From positions 62,001 through 126,000 of the forward strand of contig JAKEKT010000017.1 of NCBI GenBank assembly GCA_021495925.1: a stretch of 64,000 nucleotides of DNA, given 5' to 3'. This document shows positions 45,794 to 56,902 of this stretch, one piece after another (position 1 is the first letter of the stretch; every line of letters begins with the position of its first letter). The DNA comes from Diplodia intermedia. Lineage: Eukaryota; Ascomycota; Dothideomycetes; Botryosphaeriales; Botryosphaeriaceae. Under the pieces are notes generated by a model that worked only from the letters and a program-made list of their open reading frames with translations, made no database searches and was not told the DNA's origin. Made by a program: the position numbers and the translations under genes.

Positions 45794-46454
45794 GGTTTCA
45801 GGTGTATACTATCGACGTGGGTAATCTGATTCGGGTAGGATGGCGAACACAGGGCTGGCGGATGGAATGCTGAGACTGGCCACACTTGGGCGGGACAAAT
45901 GGACGGGGTCGGTGACGCCTGCTTGGGTGAGTGCTGGTAGGGCAGGCGCAGGCACAACAAGCACTTGGGAGACAAAGGCACAGGCACAGCAGGCAGGAGG
46001 GCAAAAGATAAGAAAGCGTCCAGGGCAGGCGCCGCGTGCGAGCTAAGTAGGACAGGGCCGGTGGGTCGCGGGCGGAGGATTCTGTATATTACTGATGGCA
46101 GCCCTCACAAGTGGCATAGACAATGCCGCCGGATCTGGATGCGTCATTGTGACTGGCTCGCTTTCAATCTCCATGAGGTCGGGCTCGGCGATTCTGCTTG
46201 TCTAGTGGCGCACGAGGATGGCCAGCTCGGCAGCGGATGGGGCGGGCCCGGCAGCGCTCGCACGAGTGACTGAAGCAGCCCTGGTCGCGAGGCAGCGAGT
46301 GCTGTCGTTGGCTGCTGGCTGCGCGGCACACGACCGACGGCCACGCGATCAGCCCAAGCCCTTGGCAAGCCCGGCTGCTGCCGGATAACCCGGCCGCGCC
46401 ACGCGAGCCCGGGCCACCAGGTCGCTCAAAAAACGGACGCCAGAGTGGGACAGG

Positions 46455-46487
46455 CTGCCTGCTGCCTGCTGCCTGCTGCCTGCTGCC
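46455..46487. repeat. 7-bp tandem repeat (CTGCCTG)
   Basis: Four full copies and a partial copy of CTGCCTG. Confidence 0.95.
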
Positions 46488-46495
46488 GGGCCACG

Positions 46496-46514
46496 GTGCG
46501 GTGCGGTGCGGTGC
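46496..46514. repeat. 5-bp tandem repeat (GTGCG)
   Basis: Nearly four copies of GTGCG, 8 nt after the 7-bp repeat. Confidence 0.9.
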
Positions 46515-47845
46515 TGTGTTGCGGAGAAGAGCGAGCACGCGACGTCGAGGGCGTGGCGAAGGGTGTGCAGCTAAGTAGTGGGAGTGAGAGTCGAGTCGAG
46601 CGAGTCCGCCCTACGAAGAATGCCGTCAAAGCTTGCAGGCGGCGGCGCCAGTGACGTGCCCCGCCATAGCGCCCTCCGCCGCCAGAGCTTGACAACACCA
46701 TCGCTCTTGCCCCAATCCAGCGCCGCCTCTCTGCACTGCTGACCTAATATACTCCCATCAGCTTGATCCTGCGGCGAGCCTGTCGCTAGCCGTACCACGC
46801 CTCGATAGTGACAAAGCGAGGCGCAACAAAGCCACCCGTCGCCGTCAGCCTCTGTCGGTGCAATTATCAATCCGAGCTGGCTTCCTGTCAGCCTCGGGCC
46901 CCGGATTCATCGGCTTCCGGCTCTCCGACTCCGACTTGTGCAGCTGTACAGCAAACCGCAGCCTTAACCTCCAGTCAAGCACGCAGGGGCCACAACACAC
47001 ACCGCCGTGGACCATTTGCTACCTGAAGTCTCCGCCGCTTAGCGCCAACACCCGGCTTCTCGCGGACTTTAGCGGTGCCGTTTCCCGAGCGTGCATGCAG
47101 ATGGCAGGCCAGTCCGAATACGACCGCGATCGCCATGCTATTCGTCGCATTCCAGACCCTTTCCGCGCCCTGCCGGGTCCTGTGGGACCCTCGCACATGC
47201 CGCCTCCGCACAATGCAGTCAGATCACACACACGTGGGTCCTTATCTTGTGGACGAATCCGAATCCGGGATGAACCGTTCCTGTATAACTCCCTGAGCAC
47301 TCCGCGTGTACTGATTCGCCGGCTGCTCCATTGACTGGTTTGGACAACGCAGGTACACGTGTGACAGAATTGGCATAAGCAGCAGACCAAGGGTATACAG
47401 GGAGCATTGCTTCATCCAACCAGGATCCAGCATCATCGAGGTAAAACAGGATGGTATTCGCCATCTGGTCGACATGCTTCAAATGCCCATGTTCAATCCA
47501 GCATCTTCTCCACGACCTGCACCCCGGATCCGACCGGCCCGCTCCCCTCACGCCATAGACCCTGATCCTGACCACACCCGCTCCGTCTCCGCTCACTCCG
47601 TTTCGGCCGGACCCGTCATTCGGCTCCGGGCCTTGCTGTTGGGCGTACGTTTGCTTTTCGCCGTTGGTCCCTGGTATCATACCACGACATTAATCTTCAC
47701 AGGACAAATCCAACACTTCACCTTCAATCTCTACTCCTGTTAGCCGTTGACCCACAACCAGCAACGTTCTCCCTCATCACACCAACAGTAGAAGAAGAAG
47801 AAATAATTAGAAACAAGAAAAACGGAAAACCACCCCAGCCAGCCC

Positions 47846-48697
47846 TCACCACCAACCCCCCATCCCCACCACCACAACCACCATCCCCACACCCACCACC
47901 ACATCCATCCCCCCCAAAAACCCCCTCCTTTTCCCAGCAGCAGCAGCAGCAGCCCCCGAAGCAGCCGGAGCAGCAGCAGCACCATCCCCTCCATTTCTAT
48001 CTTTCTCATCTTTCCCTTCTTTTTCTTTTTTCTCATCCTCGTCCTCATACCCGCCCACGTGTATCCGCCCGCTCCCCGCCGCCGGCAGCTGGTCCGGCAC
48101 CGCCGCCCACGTCTGCGTGTAGACGGCCGGCGCGTAGCCGCCGAGCGTCGCGCCCGCGGCGTCCGTTTGCGCCCGCCATACGGTCGTTATCCAGGTGTTG
48201 GTGTTGGTGTTGGTATCATGGGTATCGCCGGTTGCGGCTGCGGTTGCGGCTGCGGCGGGGTTGGTGGTTGTGGTGGTGGTGGTGACTGCTGGGATGGCGG
48301 CGGCGGCGGCTGGGGGGTTGGTGGTTGTGGTGGTGGTTGCGGTGATCGTTGTAGAGGTGAGTGCGGGGTTGGGGTTGGCGACGCTACTGAGAGCGGCGGC
48401 GGCGGCGGCGGTGGGGTTTGTTGCCGTGGATGGCGATGATGTTGATGTGGAAGAAGACGGAGAAGGTAGGAGAGAGATGGATGTCGAGATGGCGGTCTGC
48501 GCCGTAGTGGTGGCGGCGGCATTGGTGAGTGATGATGCAACGCTCGTGGCGGCGGTAGGGGCGGCCTGGCGGAGTTCGAGGTCGGCCGCCGCGTCTGCGA
48601 CGACTGGGGCACCCGAGGGGGAGGAGACGACCGCGGCGAGTGCCCCGGAGAGCAGCATGGCCGAGGTGGTGGTGGTGGTGGCGGCGAAGGTGCGCAT
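47846..48697 (-). CDS. Ala/Thr-rich Kre1-like surface protein
   Basis: Single-exon gene of 283 residues. An N-terminal hydrophobic segment (AMLLSGALAAVVSS) acts as the signal peptide. A long stretch of Thr, Ala, Ser and Pro runs follows. The only ordered part is WITTVWRAQTDAAG, continuing to YAPAVYTQTWAAVPDQLP near residues 168-205. The TVW-VYTQ spacing recalls the Kre1 family of cell-wall glucan-associated proteins. A charged KEKEGKDEKD segment and poly-Ala lead to a C-terminal hydrophobic tail (MDVVVGVGMVVVVVGMGGWW), consistent with GPI attachment. Function is inferred as wall-associated. The low complexity makes the family assignment tentative. Confidence 0.7.
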   Translation of the reverse strand: MRTFAATTTTTSAMLLSGALAAVVSSPSGAPVVADAAADLELRQAAPTAATSVASSLTNAAATTTAQTAISTSISLLPSPSSSTSTSSPSTATNPTAAAAAALSSVANPNPALTSTTITATTTTTTNPPAAAAAIPAVTTTTTTTNPAAAATAAATGDTHDTNTNTNTWITTVWRAQTDAAGATLGGYAPAVYTQTWAAVPDQLPAAGSGRIHVGGYEDEDEKKEKEGKDEKDRNGGDGAAAAPAASGAAAAAAGKRRGFLGGMDVVVGVGMVVVVVGMGGWW

Positions 48698-50525
48698 TAG
48701 GCCGATTGTATCAAGATTACGTCGAGCTCTCGTGTATCGTGATCGTAGAAGGTGAGACCCTTGGCGATGTGAGCGAGTGGGGTTGTGGTGGTAGAAGTTA
48801 TGCTCAATGGTACATACCTTGGATTTTCGTGGATGCCGAGATGCGTAGGAATTGATTGTCGAAGAGACGGTATGCAGGTCCGGTGAGGCGAGCTTTTATG
48901 CTGAAAGGGGAATATCGTGAGGTTGGGTTCAGAGTCGCAAAGTCCGGTAGGCTTTTTTTGCCGCTTAGCCAGGTGCAGCTGAGCAACAGGAGCTGATAGA
49001 CTGACGATGGTTGACTAAACGAGTGTAGGCCGGGCGCTGCGGGGAAAGAGAAACGTCCACGATAGGGACTTCTCGGTAAACAATAAGCACCCAACCTCTC
49101 TCAGCAGCCAGAAGAAAATGGAGAATCGGAGGTTGGAAGAATAGACAATCGACAGCCATTCATGGTCGTCTTCAATCCTTCAGAGATCTAGCGTGGCCCC
49201 GGCCCAGCCACCGAAGCGCAGCAAAAAAACCCGGGTGGTGGCTCCCCGCATGATATTGCGCGCAGGAACAATCTCCTACCCGCATTCACCACCGACCACT
49301 GAGACCGCTCAGCTCCCCTTATCGCCCGGCAGAAAAGGGGAAGTATTGTATAGGTTCTGTGGCACCGGGCGCCAATTTCCCGCTCCGGCAGCAATTGGCG
49401 CGCGCATGAGGTCCGGACTGCTTATGAGAATAATCAAGCCGCCGAGCAACATCACCACCTTACCTCCTTTGCTCTCTTACGCAGCAAGTGCATTGGAAAA
49501 GCATAATGTCATACTCTCGTGTAAATCAAACCACCGACATGCGAGTGAGGCAAGCAAGAACCCGCAATTGCGATGATGTCAAAGTCAAGCGTCGCATTCC
49601 ACTCCGTCCTCCCCGTCACTCGCTCACCAATCGGGCACGAGAGAGCGCCATATCCATCAAACCCATTGAAGTCGGCATTACGCTAATGCAAGTGTTCTCT
49701 CGCTACTTACCGCTTTCCCCGTGCCCAATCATCACTCCGCGGCGTGCAGCAAGCTAACCAGCCACCCGCGCGGCTCAAGTTGAGGAGGGGGTAGGGAAAA
49801 AAAAAACTTTCATAAAACAGAGCTCAGGCCTGAATGGCAAATGTGTCGTCCCCTTTGGGATCAGCAATACTGCATTTTTCCCTTGCGAAGAATGACAGCT
49901 ATCATGATCACGCTGGAGGTATGTAGGCACAGTACATTCCATGCCGCTGCAGATCCTACATTGGCAAGGGAAATCAGTTTCTTCGGTCGGGCTGTGAACA
50001 GGGGAAGTTAGCGACCTCGATTCGTTTGACAATCTGGCCTGTCGGGCTCTCAAACGGGGAGAGCAGGAAACGACAGAGTACCACCTCATTCTTCACTGGC
50101 GCAATCAAGTGAGTCTTATCGTCGCCTTCAATAACACAGCACCAAGGCATCACCAGCTGAACCCAGCCCTCTTCAACTCATCAAATAGGATACACTGATG
50201 CTTTATACTTTCAAGGTGCCTATCAACAGCTAAAGAAACCCAGCGCGGTAGAGCATGTAGAGGTAGAAGTAGAGCGACATAGGAAAGAGGGGAAGAGAGA
50301 GAACAAAAGAGCGCAAGGAGACAACGCCCTCAACGACCATAGGATGTTCAAGGAAAAGACAGAAAATGAGAGGAAAAACAAGGAATAGGCAGCCCAACCA
50401 GAAAAGCTGCTTTCTCCCCCTCCAAGCCAACCAAACTCCAAACACCCCCATCACTAACCCCAACCCGAGGAAAGTTGAAGTAAGACAGGGCGAGTGTGCA
50501 ACCGGGGAATGTGAGACTATGGGAA
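48698..50525. other. Intergenic, Kre1-like / GH16
   Basis: 1.8 kb holding the Kre1-like gene's promoter and the GH16 gene's 3' flank. No gene was seen. Confidence 0.5.
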
Positions 50526-51833
50526 TCACACCACGGCCATCACCAAGGCGAAGGCCACCCCAGCTGCCCACGCAGCTCCTCCCGGCGTCATCCTGCCACC
50601 GCTCGATTCCCAGTCGTCGAACACCGTCTGGTTTTCTCTGGTCTTCGGATCGCTGGAGAAGAAGTCCGTCTTCTCCGTCTTGTTGTCCTTCTCTTTCTTC
50701 GGTTCCTTGATCACGCAGACGTTCTTATTATCCTTGAGCTTGGTGCTGCTGGGGCAGCGGGAAACGTAGTCATGCTGCCTCTTCGGGTCGCTCGAGTTGA
50801 AGTACGCCTTGACGTACGACACCGTCATGATCGCATCCTGCTCGGGCGGACCGGCCGACCAATTCGGGTCGGCGTTCGACCAGTGGTTGAGGATGAGATG
50901 GCCGCCCGAGTTGGGCACATGGTCGAGCATGTCCCAGAGCCAGTTGCCATCGGCGTAGAAGGAGACGCGGTCGGGCAGCCAGTCGAAGCGGTACTCGTGG
51001 AAGCCGTCGTCGGGGCGGAACGGCAGCGGGTAGACTTTGAAGTTGTCGAGCATGCGCGACACGTCGAAGCCGGCGGCGGCGGATTCAGTCGAGTGCAAGA
51101 CGAGGTTGACCGGGCTGCTCGAGCTGTTGTAATTCTTGGAGAGGAACTCGAAGTCGATTTCTTGCGTGTTGTTGTGGATCTGCCGTTGCTTGTCAGTGGA
51201 CCAAACCATACTCGCGAAGTGAGGAGAAGCGTATACGCACCATGAAGAACGCCCCACACGTTCCCGGAACCCAGCTCATCTTCATCTGGACCCGAAAGCT
51301 GCCGTACCTCATGTCCGTCCTTGCCGAAACAAGCTCTCCAAACGGCACCATGTTGTCAACCAGGTTCGAGCGTACGATCAGCTGCAAGCCAGGATCGCCG
51401 GCACCGGTCGCCTGGCCGGCCCAGTCCTTCTCTTCCATCACCGGGTTCGCCACGACGTTCTCCACTTGTGCCATCTTGCCACGCTTGCCGCGTGCATCCT
51501 CCGCCGAGACGTTGTACGCCTGCGGCACCCAGCCGATGTTGTTCATGCCATGACCCAGACTGTCAGTCCGGTTGGCGAGATCGGCGATGTGTAGGAAGTC
51601 CGTCTCCAGCATGTCCGTCCAGACCATGTGCGAGCGGTCCGACGTCTTGTTGACTGAGTAGCCGCATTCGCACTTTGCTGTGACTGTGGGGTTGCGTTGC
51701 TTGCGTGTCAGCGATCATGGGATCTTGGATGAGACTGTCTCGAGCGCAGCAAGCAAGGAAGCTTACCAAGAGAAGGCAGGAGGAGGGCCAGGAAGGGTAG
51801 TAAAGCCATGGGTGTAAGAACGCGGCCCGCCAT
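50526..51833 (-). CDS. GPI-anchored GH16 glucanase/transglycosylase-like enzyme
   Basis: Extracellular glycoside hydrolase family 16 protein. Exons on the minus strand are 51833-51767, 51677-51241 and 51179-50526, giving 385 residues. The signal peptide MAGRVLTPMALLPFLALLL is joined by splicing to KCECGYSVN, a start typical of this fungal subgroup. The catalytic ExDxE motif EIDFE occurs in QEIDFEFLS, placed just after intron 2. The concanavalin-like fold continues through FHEYRFDWLPDRVSFYADG and GGHLILNHWSNADPNWSAGP. A Lys/Asp-rich linker leads to a hydrophobic tail (AAWAAGVAFALVMAVV), suggesting GPI anchoring. It probably acts on beta-1,3(4)-glucan in the wall. There are several N-glycosylation sites. 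The intron 2 donor is GTGCGT. Confidence 0.9.
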
Positions 51834-53271
51834 GTTCGGATGTTGAAGTAGAAGCTGGATGGCAAAGTGAGCTCGAGATTGCACTGCAGGTCGAGCGTTG
51901 CAACCGTGAAGATGTTTTGGTGACGGTTGTCCTTTGCCAGGCGGAAGTTAAGTACACGGGTAGGAAAGGGAAGCGCAGCTGCCCGCGAGGCGATGCTCAG
52001 GCGCGACTCTGTGGCAATGGCGCGATTCCCCTATACAGCAGCGGCGATTGGGCGAGTCAATGGAAAGAGACCAGACTGGCAACAGGCTAAGAGCAAAACA
52101 GGTGATACGTAGAAGGAAGGTGAGAGGGGCAGAGCGCGATCACCATGGAGCACACATCATGAGAGACTACGACCCTCCGGTTCACGACTGCAGAAAGGCG
52201 GGGAAAGGGAGCGAATGCTGGCCTGGCAGGGCAGCGGGCCTCATGTTGAGATAACGGGAGAATTGGAGATTGATCGAGTTGCACAACATGGTCGCGGAGC
52301 CCGTAGCCGGTGACGCGCATGAATGGCAGCGGGCGAATGGGACGAGCTGTCACCTGGCCGGCAGCGGCAAGGGCGCCCATGGTCGGTCGCACCTGCCAGG
52401 CTGTTCCTGCCGTGGCGTTCTGAGGCTCCGCCGGTGGTGATGATCGAACTGACGGGACGGCAGGAGCCCTGCACCGTTGACCGCCGGACTGTGGCCAAGC
52501 CTGCAACGATACGGCAGCGCTAATAGGTAGCCGCGGGAATTCCTGCCGGGTCCACCGCTGGAGTGGTACAAGGACAAGATCCGTCACGAGCCAAGACCTG
52601 CAATACCCTCGATGCCTGGCGTTCCCGGAACGACTCAACATGTTGCCGAATCGTGGCCTCCCTCGCCGCCGTGCTGCGCTGCTCGCGTGGCGTTGGGCCT
52701 TTGCCCTGGTCGTATCTCCCCGCGCTGGTAGTGCGTCACCGACGAGCACACAACTCGAAACCTGCTCTTGACCTCTCAATTTCATTATCGACCTAAAGTA
52801 AAAGGCTCGAGATTACGGTCGCTGGCTGATATTATCGTACTTGGCAAAGCTGGCGCTTGACGGCAACTGGCTGTTCCTTTGACGGAGTATGGTTGAGCGC
52901 CCTCCGTCCCCATGTGCCCCCTCTCCGCACAGAATCCAACAGGCGACTGACATCCAGATACGCACGTCAGATTGCCGCATGTCCGTCCCCCTTCCACACC
53001 CTTCGTGCATGCCGTTTCCCTTCGTTATGCCGTGGATGAAAAGATGCCCTCGCCGAGGAAAGCTGGAATGGCAAGAATATGCGACGCGGAAAACGCCATC
53101 GAAACAGTGTAGGCAACAAGATATAGCGGCACCTTCGGACACCTGACAAACGCCGCCCAGAAAACAGCCTTCCGTAAAAACGTAGATTCCCGCGAGCGAT
53201 GTATGTGGGCGACCAGCCGACCGCCGCGTCCGTGGCCATGCGCAGCAAGAAAAATGCTTCAAGGGGTATCA
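51834..53271. other. Intergenic, GH16 / RasGEF
   Basis: 1.4 kb holding the GH16 promoter and the RasGEF 3' flank. No gene was seen. Confidence 0.5.
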
Positions 53272-56200
53272 TCATAGGAATCCGGACTCAGATAGAAGTC
53301 TATGCCGCCTTATTAGTTCTCCCTCCTATTACCGTGTTGCGCTGCTGTCGGACTGACCTTGCGATCTTCTCATCCTCACGCTCACGGGGTTCGACCGCCA
53401 GACTCATGTCGTACATCTCGTGCACGTCGCCTGCCGACTGCATGTTGGTCAAGATGTAGTCTTGGAGCTCTGGCACCGGCTGCAGTGGGTATGGCACGTT
53501 CTGGTACTGCTGGATGTCCCGGATCACCTCGGCCGTCTTCGCGCGCTTGGCAAAGTTGATGAGGTTGGTCTTCTTGATAAGAGACGGAATGCCGTCTTCG
53601 ATGAAAGTCAAATCGGTGAGATACACACCTGTGAGGACGTTAGAGAATCGAATGTCTGCCTAGGCGCCGGCGTTCTTACCGAAGAAGGGAATGCAAGGCG
53701 GGTTGGCCTTGTGCAAAGTATCTCTGTACTCGGCAAAGTTCTTTGTGCTTCCCATGAGCCTGCGCATGTTTTCGAGCGTGGTCATGGTTCTGGCATTGAC
53801 CGATCCCCACGTTCTGTTGAGACGGTGGATCGGCGCGGTACCGAGCGCAGAGATGATCGACGTAAGCGTCGAGAAGTTGTTCAACAGGCGGCATTTCTAT
53901 CATCGTTAGTGTCTTGCTCAAAACACCCGAATCCCAGTACTTACATCAGCCACAGAGACGAAGTGTTTGATGACCACCACACGTCGTTTGACGTCTGATT
54001 GGGTGAGAATCATTTGCGCAACCCAATTCGTGAGCTGGTTGGAGTGCAGGATCAGCGCCTTGACGTTCGAAGCCGGGTCTGCTTCGCCTGGCGCCAGCTT
54101 CTTCTGCCATGTCTTGTTCAAACATTCCGTCGGCTTGATCTTGCCGTACAGTCTCGACTCAATGATGGTGAGTTGACGAGCAAATTCAGTGGCATCGATA
54201 TCGAGAAACTTGAGCTTCTTCATGTGCTTGGGCAGAATTGGTTGAGGCGTGGACGTGTTGAGCGTGAGGACGAGACGCTTCGTCGGGGCATCCTGGCCCC
54301 TGGCACGTTGCTCGACGGCAGTCATCAGAGGAGCGGCTCCGGGCGTGCTTGTCGTCGCAACGTGGTCCTTTGCAAACGCGTACACCCGCTGAATGAGGGC
54401 TTGCGCGTCCTCGTCGTTGCCCTCCATCCAATAGTTGTCGAACCAACTCTTGAGAATGTTGACGACACGGAAGCGGATGGGCTTCTGCTTCTTGTCTACC
54501 CAAAGCTGGTAGTCTTCCCTAGACAGGCCAGCAGGCGGTTGGATGCTCCAACGCTTGACCAACATGTCGAATAGCTCGCTAGCAGTGGTGAAAGAGCGGT
54601 AGGTAAGGAGGAATGTGTTGTTGAAAGGCGAATCGAGCCTGTCGTGGCGGGTGAGCTGCTCGACAAGGCCGGCGAGTGTGCCACCCTTGAGCTGCGCTGG
54701 GGTGCTTTTGAGGTCGTACGAAATTTCGCCTTCGTGGTCCAATTGAAGGAACTCGGGAATCTCCTCGGGAACCGCCTGCGGCAAAACGGGTGCAGGCACT
54801 TCTCCGAAGAACTTCTTGAGCTTGGAGTTGTTTCCTCCGCTGTGCATCTCGAGGGGATCGTCTCCGAGTGGGGACCTGCTGAACTGGGTCGACGGCTTCC
54901 GCTGATAGGTGTTGTACAGATCCATGTCCGTGTGGCGCTTGCTGTTGATGGAAGACGGGCTGTCTTCTATGGGCATGAGGTCGGAGAGCAGCTGAAGAGC
55001 AAAGTACAGCTTCGAAGTGTTCGACTCGAGATCGCGTGAAACACTACGGACGTTCTTCAAGCGCTCCTCCAAAGAATCCCCACGGTTGTCTGCCCATTCG
55101 TCGCCTAAAGGTGCAGCCACAGCTTGGCAGGCGAGAATGAGCTCTGAGATCATGTCATAAACCTTTTGTTTCGCCACGCTGAAGTCTGCAATCTGAGGGT
55201 TCTGGAATGTTGAACCAATGGGCGCCAAGTTGATGGACTCGACCGTGGCGATCCAGGGACGGTAGATCTCCAGAACCTTGGAAGCCGCCTTGCAGACGCG
55301 CTCACCCGTTCTTTGGTGGACGGCTTCAGTGATAACCTTCTCTTCCACGACCAAGCGCTCGTCTAGCTTTCTAATACTTGCGACAATGAGCCTCTTGAGC
55401 TCATCCAGTCTCTCAACAAGTTTGTCGTCCAATCGGGCGCTCGGTTCGTCGACGTCGTCCTGGTCTATGAAAGACATGGGATTCATTGGGTCATGATTGC
55501 TGAGACCATTGTTCTGCCAATTCCCTCCGTTGTAACTGTTCACGACGAAACCTGGGATCAAACGTGGAATGTCTTCACCGCGCTGTTGGCGAGCTACTTC
55601 AACAAACCCGTAAACCCCGTTCAGTACGCCATCTGCCTCTTTCAAGCACTTTGAGTACGAGTCCGCTGGAGGCCAATCTGCTCCTGCAATGTGCGAGGAA
55701 AGCACAAGCTTGGAGAACCTAGACATGGTTTCCCGGAAGTGAGGATAAAGCGCCTTGTTGGTGGAGATGATTGAAGGGTTTCCGGAGTGGTTGTCAGTGG
55801 TTCCCGAACCTGCAGCAAGGAGTAATCGCAGATGGTCCGAAATGTCCTCCGCTCTCTTCACAAACTCTGAACGATCACCGTTATTGATTGCTTGCCGATA
55901 CCGTTCTACGGACCTGCGCATGTCCTCAACCATCCGATTCCATGTTAGAGGAACAGCTTGCGCGTCGTCGAAGAATTGCTTGGAAACGGCGGACGTGAGA
56001 GGCGCTCCGATTGAGTTGTTCGCATAGGAAGACATGGTGGAGCCCAACGGCGGACCGAGCCCTGAGAAGTTTGAGTCGTTGGCGTGTTCGTGTAGGTCGG
56101 ATCGAGAGCGCGTCAGTCCAGAGGCATTGCTCATGGAGTCCATGGATGTGGCAGGAGAGATTCCGTTGGAAGCCAAGGACCGTCGTCGTTGCTGGTAAAC

Positions 56201-56902
56201 TAATTAGCAACCAGGTTGCACATGTGCAACTGCACTAAAACTTACCAGGGAGCTGTGGGATCCAGCCATGCCAGAGGGCCCCTCGACGTCTGACGCGGAG
56301 TTTTCGTCGTCGGTGTCGCCATTGTACATATGCCATCCTCCCGCCATCAGTTCAGGAGGTGGTCGACTGCTCTCGGGCATGTTCACGTTGGTGCGGTCTC
56401 TCGGGCCGTTTTCGGACAGAGATGACGGCGTCTCGAGCGGGAGTTCCATGGTGCTTACGCCGGTGAGCGTGTTGAAGTAGAACAACCTGCCGTCGGGCGT
56501 GGCCTGGGGAATCCAGAATGCAGCCTCCTCCTCCTTATCCGGCTCCGTGCCCTCCAACGGCAGCTGCGTCTGCCCTCCATCGTCGTCGGTGTCTGAGGCC
56601 TCCGAGTAGCTGCCCAAGTCCTGCGATCCGTCCAGAGTACCCGAATCCCCCTCGTCGGCGCTGCTCTCAGCGTCGCGGGTCTCGTCCTTGGGCGGCGTGA
56701 CAACGGCGCAGTAGTTGCTGGGGAACCAGCCTCGGACACCGTTGATGACGCCGTCCCACCAGCCGCTCTCGAGCTGCGTGATGACCTGTATTATATCGCC
56801 CTGGCGGAAGCTCAAGCTGGTGCGGTCGTCGGCGTCGTAGTCGTACAGGGCGCGTACGTACAGACCCCCTGGCGGGGCCAACGTACCCGAGTATCCGTTC
56901 AT
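53272..56902 (-). CDS. Cdc25-type Ras guanine nucleotide exchange factor
   Basis: Activator of Ras, expected to feed cAMP/PKA and MAP-kinase signalling at the membrane. Exons on the minus strand are 56902-56246, 56191-53945, 53896-53680, 53628-53358 and 53299-53272, giving 1139 residues. The SH3 domain is residues 17-67 (ALYDYDADDRTSLSF, GWWDGVINGVRGWFPSNY). A WW-like segment at 129-156 has its second Trp replaced by Met (GVSTMELP). A coiled/helical middle follows. The REM domain lies at about 720-850 (NNTFLLTYRSFTTASELFDM). The CDC25 catalytic domain runs from about 895 to 1130 (LDIDATEFARQLTIIESRLY, CLNKTW, HRLNRTW, VYLTDLTFIEDG). The last exon is 28 nt and encodes the conserved end LLSESGFL after EREDEKIAR. 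All four introns are canonical, the last with branch ACTAATA. Confidence 0.95.

Larger units (their letters stand above)
45794..47845. other. Gene-free stretch with short tandem repeats (2 kb)
   Basis: Contains the PAP2-gene promoter on its left and the 3' flank of the Kre1-like gene on its right. No gene was supported; scattered open frames lack family features. Confidence 0.5.
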
